Below are positions 40,200-52,284 of a stretch of DNA of 64,000 bases, in pieces. The stretch spans positions 1-64,000 of the forward strand of contig JAHLKG010000011.1 of NCBI GenBank assembly GCA_025526995.1, given 5' to 3'. How positions within the stretch are numbered: position 1 is the first letter of the stretch; each line of letters begins with the position of its first letter. Origin of the DNA: Powellomyces hirtus. Lineage: Eukaryota; Chytridiomycota; Chytridiomycetes; Spizellomycetales; Powellomycetaceae. The notes beneath the pieces are model-generated. The model worked only from the letters and a program-made list of their open reading frames with translations. It had not been told where the DNA came from and made no database searches. Made by a program: the position numbers and the translations under genes.

Positions 40200-43100
40200 T
40201 CAGAAGGATTCGATGATCTCGCGGATCTGGGGCGCAAGGGCGGCTGTGACTTGTTCGTTCGTGGAGCGGAGTGTCAGGCGGAACATCTGATTTGAAGATT
40301 TCGTTCAGACAATGAATGAGGAAAGGCAGAGAGCGCGTGCCGGGGACGAAGGTAAACAACACCAGCAATCAATCACACATACCTTCTGCGCTACATTCAG
40401 CTCAATCCTAATCAAACAACCCACTTTACCCACTCCACTCGCCGCGTTCCATACAGCGGCAGCCACAACCGCGTCCTCAAACTCGCTCAACACGCTAACG
40501 GCCAGATGCTGTTCAACTGCATTTCTCAATTGCCCCACATCGGTGCACACGGATGGGCCAGTGGGTGCGACAATTTGCATTTCGCGCGGCGGGCCGCCGA
40601 TCTGGGTCCAGCGCGCGACAAAGTCTTGGCGCGAGAGCGGTGCTGGCGTAAGGAACTTAGTGGGGACGATGGGGAGGCGGAGAGAGAGGGTGTTGTTGTC
40701 GGTGGTGGGGTTTGAGGAGGAAGAGAAGGGTTGGTGGGCGGTTTGGACTGTGTAGCTGATTTTGAGCGTGGCGTGGAGGTTGACGGGGGAAAGGCACTCG
40801 ATGTTGTACATCTAGGCGATAAGACACAAAAGAATTAACGTCGACAAACGTGTACGCCACAAGATATCAGTAGAAAGCGCACCTGGTGAAGCTGTGTAGC
40901 GGGCGGTATCGAGCTCGCAATCGGTTGCAAGAGGGTAACTCGTACCCCATCGCCAACATCCATGTCCGTGGCAAGGTTCGCAATGGTGGCCGTAGATTTG
41001 TTTCCATAAAAGATGGCGATGCGGCCGAGGGCTGCATGGTACTCTGTCTTGAGTCCAATCTGAATGTTGGCATCTTCGTAGAGGACGCCATTGGGTTCGC
41101 GGACCAATCGAGCGTAGGAGGCTGCGGTGGTGGCGGCCGTTTGTTGCGCTTGTTGCTGTTGCAGCTGTTGGTGGAGATGGTGCACTGGGGGTTGCTGGGC
41201 GGGGACGTCGTCCGACAAGTCCAGCAGTCCAGAGTTTTGGCGTTGTTGTTGCTCCTGCAGCTGTTGTAATTGCATGTCTGTCGACTCCACAACCGATCGG
41301 CGGCGACTGTGGCGTTTGTAGGATGCGGCCAGAAGGTTCTCCTTGTTAGCGTCCAGCCCACCAATCTGCCAGGTGCGTTTGTCTTCTGTGTCCTGGGTCT
41401 TGCGCTGCAAGCGGCTGAGGAGGGCCGACTCGCGTTGCGGGAAGGGCGGCATTTCCTCGCACGCGACCTGGAGAAGTTCGTCGGAGGCCAGCGTCGCAAT
41501 GGATAGGTACTCGCACGCGCGCTGTTGAAGCTCAACATCGAGCACGAATCGGTACTGCTTGAACACGGCGACGACCTGGTCTTTGATTTCCGGGAACACA
41601 TTGATGAATTTGAGGTAGGTGGAAAGGAGAAGTGCGCGGGTAGGCGTGGTGCACATGGTGAATTTTGAGTGGAGGGCCATGAATTGTTCCGCGGGCGTGC
41701 AGCCGGGGTTGTTTGCGATGAGGTGACCGTACTCGCCGAGGATGTAGCCGCCGACTTTGAGTGCCGTTTCGTGGCAAGTTGGGGATTTCAGGGCGGTGAG
41801 GACCGTGCGTACGGCATACTCTTGCAGATCCTCGTTGTTGGTGACAATCTGCACGACACGGTACCAGACTTCGTCGCTGACATTGTCGCCCGCGATGGTG
41901 ATGAGCTGCAAGATCACGTCAACGTACCAGCTGTAGTCCGTGGCAAACTTTTCGGTGAGAATGGCGATTTTCAGTACCATTTCTTCGCGAATGGCATAAT
42001 CGGCAATCGCGAGGTATTGCAGCAGTTCGTGCACAATGACGCGCGCATTGCTCACGTCGCACATGCTATACAGGAGATCCAAGGCCCGGCGACGCACACT
42101 AATGTCCTTGTCCTTGAGGGATGAGATGATGGTCTCTTGATGTTTCTTGACCGTGGACACTGATTCCGCAAATCCAGCCAAGTGCGCCATTGTTTCCAGT
42201 CCCAGATACCGAATGTTGGTTTCCTTCGATGAGATGAACCGCCCGAGCAACTCTGACGCTTGCACCACAGCCTCAGATTGCGGGTCCATGTGAATTGCCA
42301 GGTTGATGGCTTCGAACAGGATCGCGTTTTGTGCATTGTTGTGCTGGATGTTTTTGGGGATGTCACGGGCGTTTTTGAGAATGGTCTGGATGATATTCAT
42401 GACACGGCCTCGAGTAGCGTTGTCCTCTGGTGGCGGATAGTATTGCAAAAGGCGTAGGAGCTTGACCTGCAGCCACGGTACAGGAACTTTGTAGTATACA
42501 TACTCAGGGCTGTACTGCTTCTCCATCACAATCTAAAAACCACATGTGAGATCAACACAATACCACATAGGGTAGATAATAAATCCTGTCTACCTTGTGC
42601 ATGCGGGAAATGGCTCTCGGAACACAGCCAGCCATGTGATCAGGATGTGACTGCGCGACCGCAACCACTAAGCTTGTCACTGCGAGCGCTACACCCTGCA
42701 AGAATGAACGACCTTAAATCAGACAATCCCGCCCATTCGTCGCGAAATACAACTTGCTCCCTACCATGTCGTAATCCTCCATGCCAACCATAATCTTGTC
42801 GGCCCAGTCTTTTGCTGGGATCAAATCCGGGTGACGGCGGAACAGACGGAGCAGACAGAGGGCCGCCTTCTTTTTAACAAAGCTTTTCGCTTGCCTATAT
42901 GCCGCAGAGATCCGCTTCGTCAACCAAATGCGCTCGAGGATCCCACATAAAACACCCTCGACATGCTTTCTCGCTAGAAAGTGCCCCTTACCCAGAAGTC
43001 ATCAGCCGCATCACGTCTGTTGAGAGAGCCTCTGCCATTTCTCTCGCGCTGATGTTTGCAATAGCTTGCAAGGCCAGACACTGGTGGATCTCGATGTGGT

Positions 43101-43767
43101 CGTCCAGATCCTTCCGCATCGAGTTGACCACGAGACGCACCAGCTCGTTGCTTTCACTGATCATCAGTGTTACAGCGAGATATCCCTTCAAGCAAACAAT
43201 CACAAATACGCGTCAGTACACACATGCTAGTAGACTGTGCTGGAATCAACCGGACCGGATGTTGCTTGCCAACTTACAATCTGCTTTTCCGAATATTTCG
43301 GCGACGAGAGCAGGTTGACGGCTTCCATGTGTCCGAAATCCACATCCCATCCGAGAATGTACATATAGAGCAGCTTGCAGACATACTTCTTCTTCTGCCG
43401 GCCACTCAGTTGCGGATCTTTTAATCACATCAAAGAGTCAGTGTCAGTAATTAAATCCATTAATGATTGGAAGGAACGGCCCCCCAAACGCTGGCGCGGA
43501 ACGTCCATTTGCCGCTTTTCAGCCTTGCCGAGCTTTCACAGTCCCCACCTTTGAATTTAGATCTGATGTTTGCGAGTTCCTTATTGACTCGTTTCTCCTC
43601 CAACTCCCGCGCGCGGCCTGAGGGAATCGAAGAATGGTATTAGGGAGAAGCGCCTTGTGGCAATACGGCTCCAAATGCATTGGAAAACCCCTGCCCCTTG
43701 CACGAGAACGCATTTATCAAATCGTACAATTTCGCAAGTCCGCTATAAACACAGTCAATCCTCGCAT
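40200..43767 (-). CDS. AP-2 adaptor complex subunit alpha
   Basis: Nine exons: 43767-43728, 43617-43549, 43417-43278, 43185-42992, 42894-42765, 42695-42594, 42532-40883, 40811-40383 and 40286-40200, all in phase, give 946 residues, the usual length. It starts [13 protein letters not shown] and continues with the diagnostic [53 protein letters not shown] and [19 protein letters not shown], then the HEAT-like trunk. A Gln-rich hinge (about 640-690; [13 protein letters not shown] resembles a clathrin box) precedes the appendage domain. AP-2 alpha links cargo, phosphoinositides and accessory proteins to clathrin at the plasma membrane. The 40-nt first exon is supported by exact match to the conserved start. 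Confidence 0.95.
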
Positions 43768-44143
43768 AGACTGCAGATTCAACCCATAACGGTAAAATGA
43801 AAACAGTAAGCAAAGCCCAGTTGTCACACTCTGCCGCCATCCCAAGATTGGCGTCGTATATCAAAACGCTGACATACCATGACGAGAAGATATTCGACGT
43901 TAACCTAATCGCAGTTTGATACTGTTCGTCGGTGGTGAAGGAGTGATGGTATCTCGCTGGTTATTGCTTGCGGTGTTTCAAAGGGTGCAGGAAGTGTATT
44001 GACACTACGGAGGTCGTAGCGGCCTTTGTCACTTGGGAGACGAGGCGTGCGACCAACGCGAAGCAACAGGGCTTTGCAGCTTACGCGCGCAACATTTGTG
44101 ACAGGTTGCAAAAAAGAATTCTCATTTAACACATTCCGCCAAA
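43768..44143. promoter_or_regulatory. Divergent promoter AP-2 alpha/TRM10
   Basis: 376 bp separates the two start codons of divergently transcribed genes, so it should hold both promoters. No TATA box is obvious; nothing more specific seen. Confidence 0.5.
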
Positions 44144-45453
44144 ATGACGTCCACAGAACAACTACACGCAGAAGAGCAACCACCAGCAAACCCACCATTA
44201 GCTCCCTCAGCACCTATTGAGCAGCCCGCCGACTCCACTACCACGACCACAACAGCAACGGAAGCGGTAGAAGCACCAGAGGTCCCATTATCCAAGAATG
44301 CGCGAAAGCGAGCCCTGAAGGAAGCGAAATGGGCGGCGGGCAAAGAGCAGCGGGATGAGGAGCGACGCAAGAAACGAAAATTGACTAAAGAGCATCGCAA
44401 GGAGAAAATACAGCAAGGTAGGTTAAATTAAATTGATTTGACAAAGAATATTCGTCCTGCACTTATCTCGGTTGATTGATTGTCTTTTACCTTTCAGGCC
44501 TGATCCAAACCCGTCCCCGGTTTGCCAAAGATCAAATCGCCTCCAAAGTTGGTATCATCATCGACCTCGATTTCGAAGGCAAGATGAAATTGCAAGAGGT
44601 CCGCAGCACCGCCCAACAAGTCAGCCGCTGCTACAGCATCAACAAACATTCCTCCATCTGTGCCCAACTGCACCTGTCCACGTTCATCGGCACAATCAAA
44701 GATGCTGTGGCTAGCACCGACCCAAACTACCTCCGCTGGGAAGCATCGAAATGCCCGGCCCGGTTCCATGAAGGCGATTTCACGACGGTTGTGGAGAATA
44801 AGGATGATATCGTGTATCTGACGGCGGATTCCCCTGACACGCTCACGGAGTTGGAGGAGGGAAAGTTTTACGTCATCGGGGGTTTGGTGGATAAGAACAG
44901 ACACAAGGTATGGCATTGCTGGGTCCCTCTGCTCCCTATGGCAAGGCCCCCTGTCTCACCAAACTGCTTTGTTTCATTAGTTCTTGTGCTATGAGCGAGC
45001 AAACGAACTTGGCATCAAGACGGCGAAACTGCCCATCTCAGAGTACCTCTCCATGCAAACACGGCAAGTTTTAACCATCAACCATGGTATGTCTGCCTGT
45101 CTCTCGCTCATTCGCTCCCTTACTTATATTGTCTAACAACTCGCCCAGTATTTGAGATCATGGTGAAGTACCTCGAAACAAAGGACTGGCAGCAATCTTT
45201 CCTAGCCGTCATGCCGCAGCGGAAAAAGGTGACCGCAAAGGTCCCGGCAGCCGGAGGAGAGGGAGAAAGGGATGAGGAGGAAGAGGATGACGAGGAGCGG
45301 CGCCAAGATGGGGAGGACGACTTGGTGAAGGTCGAGAAGAACAACGGCGGGGATGACGATGATGCAACGGAAGAGAAGCACGAAGACTCGGATTACCTCA
45401 CGGAACAGCAGCATCAAAATGGCGAAGATGATCATGAAGGAAAAGAAGCATAA
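44144..45453 (+). CDS. TRM10: tRNA (guanine-9-N1)-methyltransferase Trm10
   Basis: Exons 44144-44417, 44498-44907, 44981-45086 and 45149-45453 give 364 residues. The N-terminus is acidic/Thr-rich and then strongly basic (KNARKRALKEAKW, RRKKRKLTKEHRKEK), as in Trm10. The SPOUT domain follows, with VGIIIDLDFEGKM, the conserved YLTADSPDTL, and the knot motif FYVIGGLVDKNRHK, then LPISEYLSMQTRQVLTINHV. It methylates N1 of G9 (or A9) in tRNA using S-adenosylmethionine. The C-terminus is a long acidic tail (E/D/Q-rich), common in fungal members. Confidence 0.95.
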
Positions 45454-45856
45454 GGATGGGCTTGAAGCAATCTGTATATATGATTGTGCAAGCAAGCGCT
45501 AACGCATATGCAATGTCGGACTCGTCACGTAAACACAGCCGGCGGCAAATGCTCAAGCTCCGTACGTTCCGGACTACTGTTCGCACACCTATCTATGGGA
45601 TCGGTTCACGAGATATTTCCCCATTGTAGAACGCCCAAGTAAAAGGTAGTTACATAGACCAACCAACCAAGTCATCAATCAGAACAGAATAATGATCGTA
45701 AACAAAATGAATCGATACAAGAACAAGAGATGATTGGGCAAGTGATTGGACGCGTGCGCTTGTGATTGTTATTAAACAAGAATGACACCAGATATATATA
45801 CAATGGGATTTCCGACTCTGCTCGCCGTTCGTTTGGGCATTGGTCGCGTCAGCTGA
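45454..45856. other. Intergenic between convergent genes
   Basis: About 400 bp of 3' flanks; no feature recognised. Confidence 0.6.
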
Positions 45857-47209
45857 CTACTTGGAAGAGCGACATCGAGTGCAGCTTGCCTGGCTGCGGG
45901 ACTTTTTCGGAGGGGGGTTCGACACTGCTGCCGCCTCGCAGTTCTTGCGCTTCCCAGACTTGGAAGAAAGAGGGCAATCGTCAAAGTCGTCGTTGGCGTC
46001 CGCCGTGCTGGCCGGGCTAGGCGGGGGCGCGACCACAACGTTTGATCTTTTACGATGCTGATGACGGGGCGAAACACTAGCCTGATTGTGCTTGAGCTCC
46101 ATGTGTCGGTGGAGATCGAACTTACGGGAGAATGGACGGCGTTCGCACATGGTACAATTGTATTCGCGAATCGAGCAGTGGGCTGCCGCAAAGTGAGTCT
46201 TCAGGTTGTACCGTCGGACAAACGATCGTCCACATGTGGGTATGGGGCAGAAAAAAGTGCCATCGGCAACCGGCTTCGTGGACAAAATATTGGCGTAAAT
46301 CTGATGAACGTCAATCGGTCCGGATGGCGATGGGTAGTCGAAGGGGGGCGACAAGGGAGATAAGGGCGAGAGGCGGTACTGTATCGACGATGGGGGGACA
46401 TGCGTGTTTAGGATAGGTTGGCGTTCCAATGTATCGGTATTTTTAGCGGTTGGCGAAGGGAAGTCGGTGGATGTCGTTGAGCAACAGAGATCGATGTCCA
46501 GCAGCGTCTCAAGGTAGGTGTTCAAAGTCTCGTGGTCCACGGCCAACCAGTTCTCGTCTGGTTGATCGGACAGGGTAGTAGTATCCGCCGGCGACGACTG
46601 GAGTAGGTCGGCGGCATCACCGAAGAAGAAGTCAAGCGGGTCGACACAAGCAGGCAGGGTTTCCTGCTCGAACTCTGTAAGGCACGGCAGTTCGACACAG
46701 GCCTTGAGTGCCCCGTACGAGTCTCCAAAAGTGTTTTGTGTCGGAAACAGAGGCGCCACGGGCGACTGGGTAGGCGATTGAGAAAGGTGGGAAACGTCAG
46801 ACCATGTCGAAGGAGACATGAGAAAAGCAGCAACCTCCTCGCCAGTAACGTTTGTAAGGAACGCACTGTAATCGACTTGAGATAGATCACTTACGTTGGT
46901 AGCAGCAATCGGATCGTCTTCGTCATCGAGATTGGTTGCCCAATCAAGATCAGACCAGTCTGAGAGATTGTCAACGGCTGGGGACGTAGAGTTGCCGTTT
47001 GCGGTAGTCAAAGCCGGGGATATGGCATCCGCCTGCTCGGGTACTGGTGTTAGAGACGAGGCGTCGTCGACATCCGATCGGCACAAAGTAGCGAGGGAGA
47101 TCTCGGCCTCACAGAGCTCGGTACACACTGGCAAGCACGAATTGTCAGAACCATCAAGCAAAGAGGGTTCAGGGAGAGTGACTACCTGTCCAGCATTGAG
47201 TAGGGTCAT
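45857..47209 (-). CDS. Two-finger C2H2 transcription factor
   Basis: Single exon; from the Met at about 47209 it is 450 residues (the frame is open 40 codons further upstream). The first ~290 residues are acidic and Ser/Thr/Pro/Leu-rich with many D/E-W/L patches (NLSDWSDLDWATNLDDEDD), as in activation domains. Then come two C2H2 fingers: CPIPTCGRSFVRRYNLKTH...H, and CTMCERRPFSRKFDLHRH...H separated by only a few residues. Basic segments follow (RHQHRKRS, KSGKRKN, PPKKSRSQ), likely nuclear signals. It probably binds DNA and activates transcription in the nucleus; targets unknown. A degenerate relative appears to lie head to head at 47.7-48.8 kb. Confidence 0.8.
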   Translation of the reverse strand: MTLLNAGQVVTLPEPSLLDGSDNSCLPVCTELCEAEISLATLCRSDVDDASSLTPVPEQADAISPALTTANGNSTSPAVDNLSDWSDLDWATNLDDEDDPIAATNVSDLSQVDYSAFLTNVTGEEVAAFLMSPSTWSDVSHLSQSPTQSPVAPLFPTQNTFGDSYGALKACVELPCLTEFEQETLPACVDPLDFFFGDAADLLQSSPADTTTLSDQPDENWLAVDHETLNTYLETLLDIDLCCSTTSTDFPSPTAKNTDTLERQPILNTHVPPSSIQYRLSPLSPLSPPFDYPSPSGPIDVHQIYANILSTKPVADGTFFCPIPTCGRSFVRRYNLKTHFAAAHCSIREYNCTMCERRPFSRKFDLHRHMELKHNQASVSPRHQHRKRSNVVVAPPPSPASTADANDDFDDCPLSSKSGKRKNCEAAAVSNPPPKKSRSQASCTRCRSSK

Positions 47210-47619
47210 GGCGGCAGAGAAGATATCAAAAAGAGGGGAAACGGCAAAAGGCTGCAGAAAAAGCAGCGGAGTGCAAGAGACAGTGAGGAAAGCAAAACGA
47301 TAGAGCAAGAAGGAGGCGATGCGATGCAATGTCTTTGCTCTGATGAAGAAATGTTCACAGGGTTGGGCGACAGAGCGAGCTGGGAGGGGGCTGTATTTCT
47401 ACTGTTGCGGGGGGCCCAGTCGCTTTCCCTCGTCGAAGTCGTCAGAACTGCGGATTTGGCTGGGAGTACATTTTATTGCATTCGATTCGTTTCTTGGCTT
47501 GACACGTGATCCATTTGACATCAGACTACGCGAGGCTGCTGCCGTAATCATCTAGACACACTGTAGCCAATGAGACGCCGTTTCTTTTTTTTGGACTGCG
47601 CCACGCCGGATTCTCGCCA

Positions 47620-47626
47620 TATAAAA
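47620..47626 (+). promoter_or_regulatory. TATA box of plus-strand transcript
   Basis: TATAAAA in CCATATAAAACGGCG, followed by a C/T-rich leader and an ATG at 47718. It suggests that the following degenerate-looking region is, or was, transcribed. Confidence 0.45.
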
Positions 47627-47717
47627 CGGCGTGAAATCCAGCTTTCCTTCCTTCTGATCTTACCATCCGTCAACAAGACCAACCCGCCCTCACAAACACT
47701 TCTCACTTCCGGTGGAA

Positions 47718-48850
47718 TGCAGCAGCATGCGGCCGTGAGAGAACCCTCACCGGTCACTCATATGGCCGTTATATGCTCCATACCACCCCGCAGGTGCTCT
47801 TGTGGGGGCTGATACCCTCTTGGTAAGTGCCCCTTCTCCGCGGTGGATCGACGGTCTCGGAACATAGTATGAAAGATGATCACAGGCATTTGGTTGTACT
47901 GGCCCCTCGTGTTATACGGGGACGTCAGGATGATAGAAAAAATCCGAGCTACCATTATAAAACTTCATTTCTGACATACTCCGAGATCGTCCCTTTCTGT
48001 GCTTGTCACGGTCACTTTGGAAACTTATGACTTACCGTTATTTTGTCTCCTTAGATTGATTACTCCTGATCTGCCAGTGCCGTCGGCGGTAGGCCATTCA
48101 CTGCCTCGAACTTGTGTTATGATGGTGAGTTGACCTTGACCAAGAGTGACGGACACTTGGGGATTGCTGTGATTAGAACATACGATGATAGGGACATCTT
48201 AGCCTTCAACCATGCTGAATTCATCTGGGTGAACAATTTATGAGCAATCTCCTCGTCTCTTAACGAGGCTTTTGACGAAGACTTCCAAGTACAACGATTT
48301 CTTACCGTTTCTTTGTTTCTTCTCTCAGTCTCATTTACGCAGCCCCGCTCATTCGATGTCTGGTCGCCCACGCACGCATGAGTATCACAGTGATTATACT
48401 GTTGACCTACCTTCGGGCATGACGATCAAAAAACACATACACTCTAATTTTTATATGAGTGATACTCTGCGACTTCCCTTTTTCCCACCGCCACTCGGGA
48501 CACCCTCGTGCTCACTAAAACCTGCGCTCACAGAATGTCTAAGCCCACACGCGTTCAGACTGTGACCGCAGTTTTGTAAGAACGTTGGTACACCTTCGCC
48601 ACCACAATCGTCCATCTGCCCACCAAGTGCGCGAATGCGACTATCACGTTTATGATGATCATTGTATATCTGACACCTCTACTCGGAAAACCTTTTCATG
48701 GGGTTTGATGCAGATAAACCTGATTCTGAAAACGTGATCGCCAAAATGATGTTGTGCAGTATGATGCAGATACCCTTCGCAGAACCTGGCTACGCGTCTG
48801 CTGCCCGCCATCAGCGAACAAGGCCATTCAATCTTCTACTCAGCGCGAGA
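47718..48850 (+). pseudogene. Degenerate or multi-exon C2H2 zinc-finger paralogue
   Basis: Several exon-like pieces flanked by splice motifs are visible: 47718-~47800; ~48080-48228, reading VGGRPFTASNLCYDGELT and HLGIAVIRTYDDRDILAF; 48328-~48550, with THEYHSDYTVDLPSGMTIKK; and 48556-48764. The last piece contains CDRSFVRTLVHLRHHN...AHQVRECDYH, which lines up with CGRSFVRRYNLKTHF..AHCSIREYNC of the neighbouring factor, but the second finger lacks its Cys-x2-Cys and His pair. No single splice pattern keeps everything in frame. It is either a gene whose introns I cannot place or a decayed inverted duplicate of the 45.9-47.2 kb gene. Confidence 0.35.
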
Positions 48851-49402
48851 CATTTCCAAGGGTGCTGGTAAATGTTCACGCCCATTGAATGCGAAACAAT
48901 TTGAAAAAGCAAAGAGCGCAGACAAAACTTGTCCAGTGGCATTCCTCGTCTTCAAGTTCGTCGAGTAGGCGAGCGTTAAGCACGACCGCAAGATGGCAGT
49001 CGAAAACAGCCAGTATCGGTAGTACCTTAAAGCATGTCGGTTCCTGCACGCTGGTGGCGTGGTGGTCGGGCGGGTCCAGTACAGCGCTCATGTCCTTTTG
49101 TGTGTCTTTCTCACTGTTTCACTTCCCAAGTCGAGCAGTAAGACGAAGTGTCTCCCCACTGCTCTTTCGAAGCAAAATTCATTGCAGCTCATTCCAGCCT
49201 CGTTGTCTACCTTTGCCAGAGTCACTATCTGCAACATTCAATCCCAGGAAGCGTACAAAGGCAATTAGTCAGAAGGGGCGGTGAAAACAGCATTTACTGT
49301 GTGCAATAGATCATCACAATATTCAATAGCTCGTACTTCTGGCCGCATAAAGCAACAGACAAACAATCAGATACAACACTTTGTTTTGTGGTTTTCTCCA
49401 TC
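48851..49402. other. Intergenic, nothing recognised
   Basis: Between the zinc-finger-like region and the DCAF4 stop. A Ser-rich open frame on the plus strand lacks any motif. Confidence 0.5.
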
Positions 49403-52019
49403 TCACTCGGCTCCCCAGATCTGGATATCTGCTCCACACGCCTCCCACAACATGCCCTCCGTGCGAGTCAGCAGGGGCGGGTCCGCACAATCCGTCATGG
49501 TGGTGGCGTCACCAGTGGCAGTTCCCAGATTTGCTGCGGGATCGTTCATGAAGCGAACGATGGACGGTCCGACGTTTGTAGTGTTGTTGTTGTTGCTGTT
49601 GTTGGCTGGTGGGATTTGTGAGAGGAGGGTGCCGGTGCGCAGGCTCCAGGTACGGATGTAGCGATCTTGACCCGCTGCGGGTAAAAAGCAAAACCCCCCA
49701 AAAAAGAAGTTCATCATTAGCTATGTGTGATTTTTGGTTGCGAGCCGTTGTATATCACCGTGCGACGGAAACATATTGTGGATTGATACGTTACGTGTCA
49801 CAAAGACGCTCTCCTCATGATCAACAGTAAAGTTGAGTTTGGTATGGGTGTTGACCTGCCCTACAAACTCAAGGACCGGAACACGGGAGTTGCGGAGGTC
49901 CCACATGTACATCTATGAGGAATCCCCATGCATACGAACATCAGCTTTCAATGCGGGGCGGGTGCTTGCACACGAAAAACGATGTCTTACGGATCCATCC
50001 ATGGCAGCCGAGAGGAGTCGCTGTGACGATAACGCCTGTAGACAACAAATGGCGGAAGCGTGTCTGCCTTTAAACATGGCTGGGTGGTTCTGCCCTTCTC
50101 CGAAACCCGCAGCGCGAACGATGCCATGTGTGCGAAGATCGAATGCGTGAATGCGTCCGTCTCGACAGCCGTTCAACAGCAGCGTTCCCTAGACAGAATG
50201 AGAGCCGTATGACACACAGTTCAGTTCCGCCTGTCTCCGATGTCTCGGAAGAGATAGGATGGAGAAACACGTACATCTGCGTCAAAGGCTTGGGACAGGA
50301 CATCTGTTTTGCTGGGGAGGGGTATATGTCGCACAGATGCACCTTCGTTTCGGTCTTCCCAATCCTTGATCACCACAAGTTTCCCTTGTGCGCCTATCAT
50401 GAATGATGATCAATCTCCGCAGAACGCGACCGGAATAGCACTTAAAAAGAGCATGTTCGTGAGCTCCTGGCGTGCTTACCGATCGCCAAAACAGTTTCGC
50501 CCCGACTGCAACTAGAGATACTGACGGCGCTGGAGTATACGCTCATTTTGCTTGTCACCAGACGGTAGTTCAATGGATCTTTTGGACAAAGAAATTTAGT
50601 ACATAGTTTGATCCGCTATGTGGGAAGTGCTCCACATACCAACATCGAACAAGCCAGAATCGGAAGTGGGGGAGCGATACCTATTCGCCTGGACAGATCC
50701 AGGGCGGCCACCGTACCCAAGAGATGTCGTTCTATCAGAATCAGCCATTTCATAAGTGTCTAACACAAAGCGATTGAGCTGTGACGGAGGTGCTTACACT
50801 ATAGTGCTGATATCACCATATCGGCAGTATCCGTAGTTGAGCGACGTGATCTGAACCAGATGGTCAGCATCAGCCATTGATGACAAGATACACGAAGTTT
50901 CCGAACGTACTTCTGAGTTTTCCTGCCGGGCAAGGAATCCAGTGGCCTGCTCGTAACTGGTAGGTCCCTTGCCATCCACGTTGCGAGGCTGAAACGTCAT
51001 CATCCTACGTATGGGGACCGATGTGAATCAGCACTAGATACAACAAGATGTTTCGTCAATGTGACCTACACGCATACCGTACAGATCCGTCCGTGTGTCC
51101 CGTGCATACTTCATTCATGAACGGATGCATCTACAAGTCAAAGGCAATGCATTGACGTCAAAGCTCAACAGCAATGATGATATGACACCGACCCCAATGA
51201 ATCCCTACCCGAAAGTCAGTGATGTCCCCGTTCTGCATCACGAACCCCGATCCGGCTGTCTGACCACCCGCGTTCTTGATCGTCGATCGAACGCGGAGAT
51301 ACTTCATCATGCTTTCCATGGCACGACTCCTGTTGTCGAAGAAACACCAAGTCGCTCTTTAGTTAACACGTCCGCACAGAAAGGGGCGCAGGAATGACGG
51401 TACCGCTGTAGTGACCCACTGAGCTGATGCAGACTAGGCGATGCCTCTCTGTCACGCAAGAAGGAAGACAGACTCGTGTGAAGGTAATCTGATCGGTTTC
51501 GCCGGATTGGAGCTAGCTAGCATCAAAGAACCGATGGTGTCACGACACTAGTCCACCACTGTGAGTGGGAAAACGCGCATGTCTTGTACCTCCTCCAATC
51601 GCTTTTTCCGTATCTGCTCAGCGACATGATCTCTCTGTACGGCCGCTGCTTTTGCCTTGATAGCCTCAAACGTGTACTGGCTGCTGGACGGGGTTGCGCC
51701 TTTATTCGCTACTATTTTGAAATACCGGTTCTTGACAGCATCCTACCGAAATGTACTGTACCCCGTCAATAATCCATGGCTTCATTCAATACTTCACACC
51801 CATGTGGTTTGCTCATACCCAGTAGAAGCCAGGAATATTCATGGGACCAGCAGATGTACTGCTCGCTGCGTCGTTTGAGACACTACTGTCACTACTCGTG
51901 GCTTCGCTGGGTTCGTCAAAACGACTTTGCTTTCGCGGCCGGCGATTTCGCCCTCCACCACCAGACGTATATGCCCTTACGGGCTTCCTATCGTCGTCTC
52001 GTCGCCGTCCGGAACTCAT
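49403..52019 (-). CDS. WD-repeat CUL4 substrate receptor, DCAF4-like
   Basis: Reconstructed from ~12 short exons. Those placed with most confidence are 52019-51819, 51742-51590, one ending at 51209, 51130-51078, 51004-50911, 50850-50798, and the last 49674-49403. The N-terminus is a basic Arg/Gly/Ser stretch followed by MNIPGFYW joined to DAVKNRYFKI, the hallmark opening of DCAF4/WDR21. Later exons give WD blades: GCRDGRIHAFDLRTHG, AAMDGS joined to MYMWDLRNSRVPVLEFVGQV, then NTHTKLNFTVDHEESVF and GQDRYIRTWSLRTG, matching DCAF4 order. DCAF4 proteins bind DDB1 and present substrates to CUL4 ubiquitin ligases. The exon structure in 50.2-50.8 kb and around 51.3 kb is approximate. Confidence 0.8.
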
Positions 52020-52284
52020 ACTTCACAGCCCTACGTCAAATTGCCAAATTTCGGAAGGCTGGGAAGTCAATCGACGCGACCAAGCCACGCTCCGGATGTG
52101 GGCACGTGTGTAGGTGGCGCAGTGTACGTCAATGCTCAAGGTCCCTGTCCGACAACAATTATCTTTTTTGATACTCAAGATGGAGGCAGGTTGTTCAGAC
52201 GTAGTACGTGAAAGATTTGGGAACGTAATGATCAGAGCAAGGCCTTGTCTACATGGAACTGGGTGAGATCCTATCTATGCGGTC

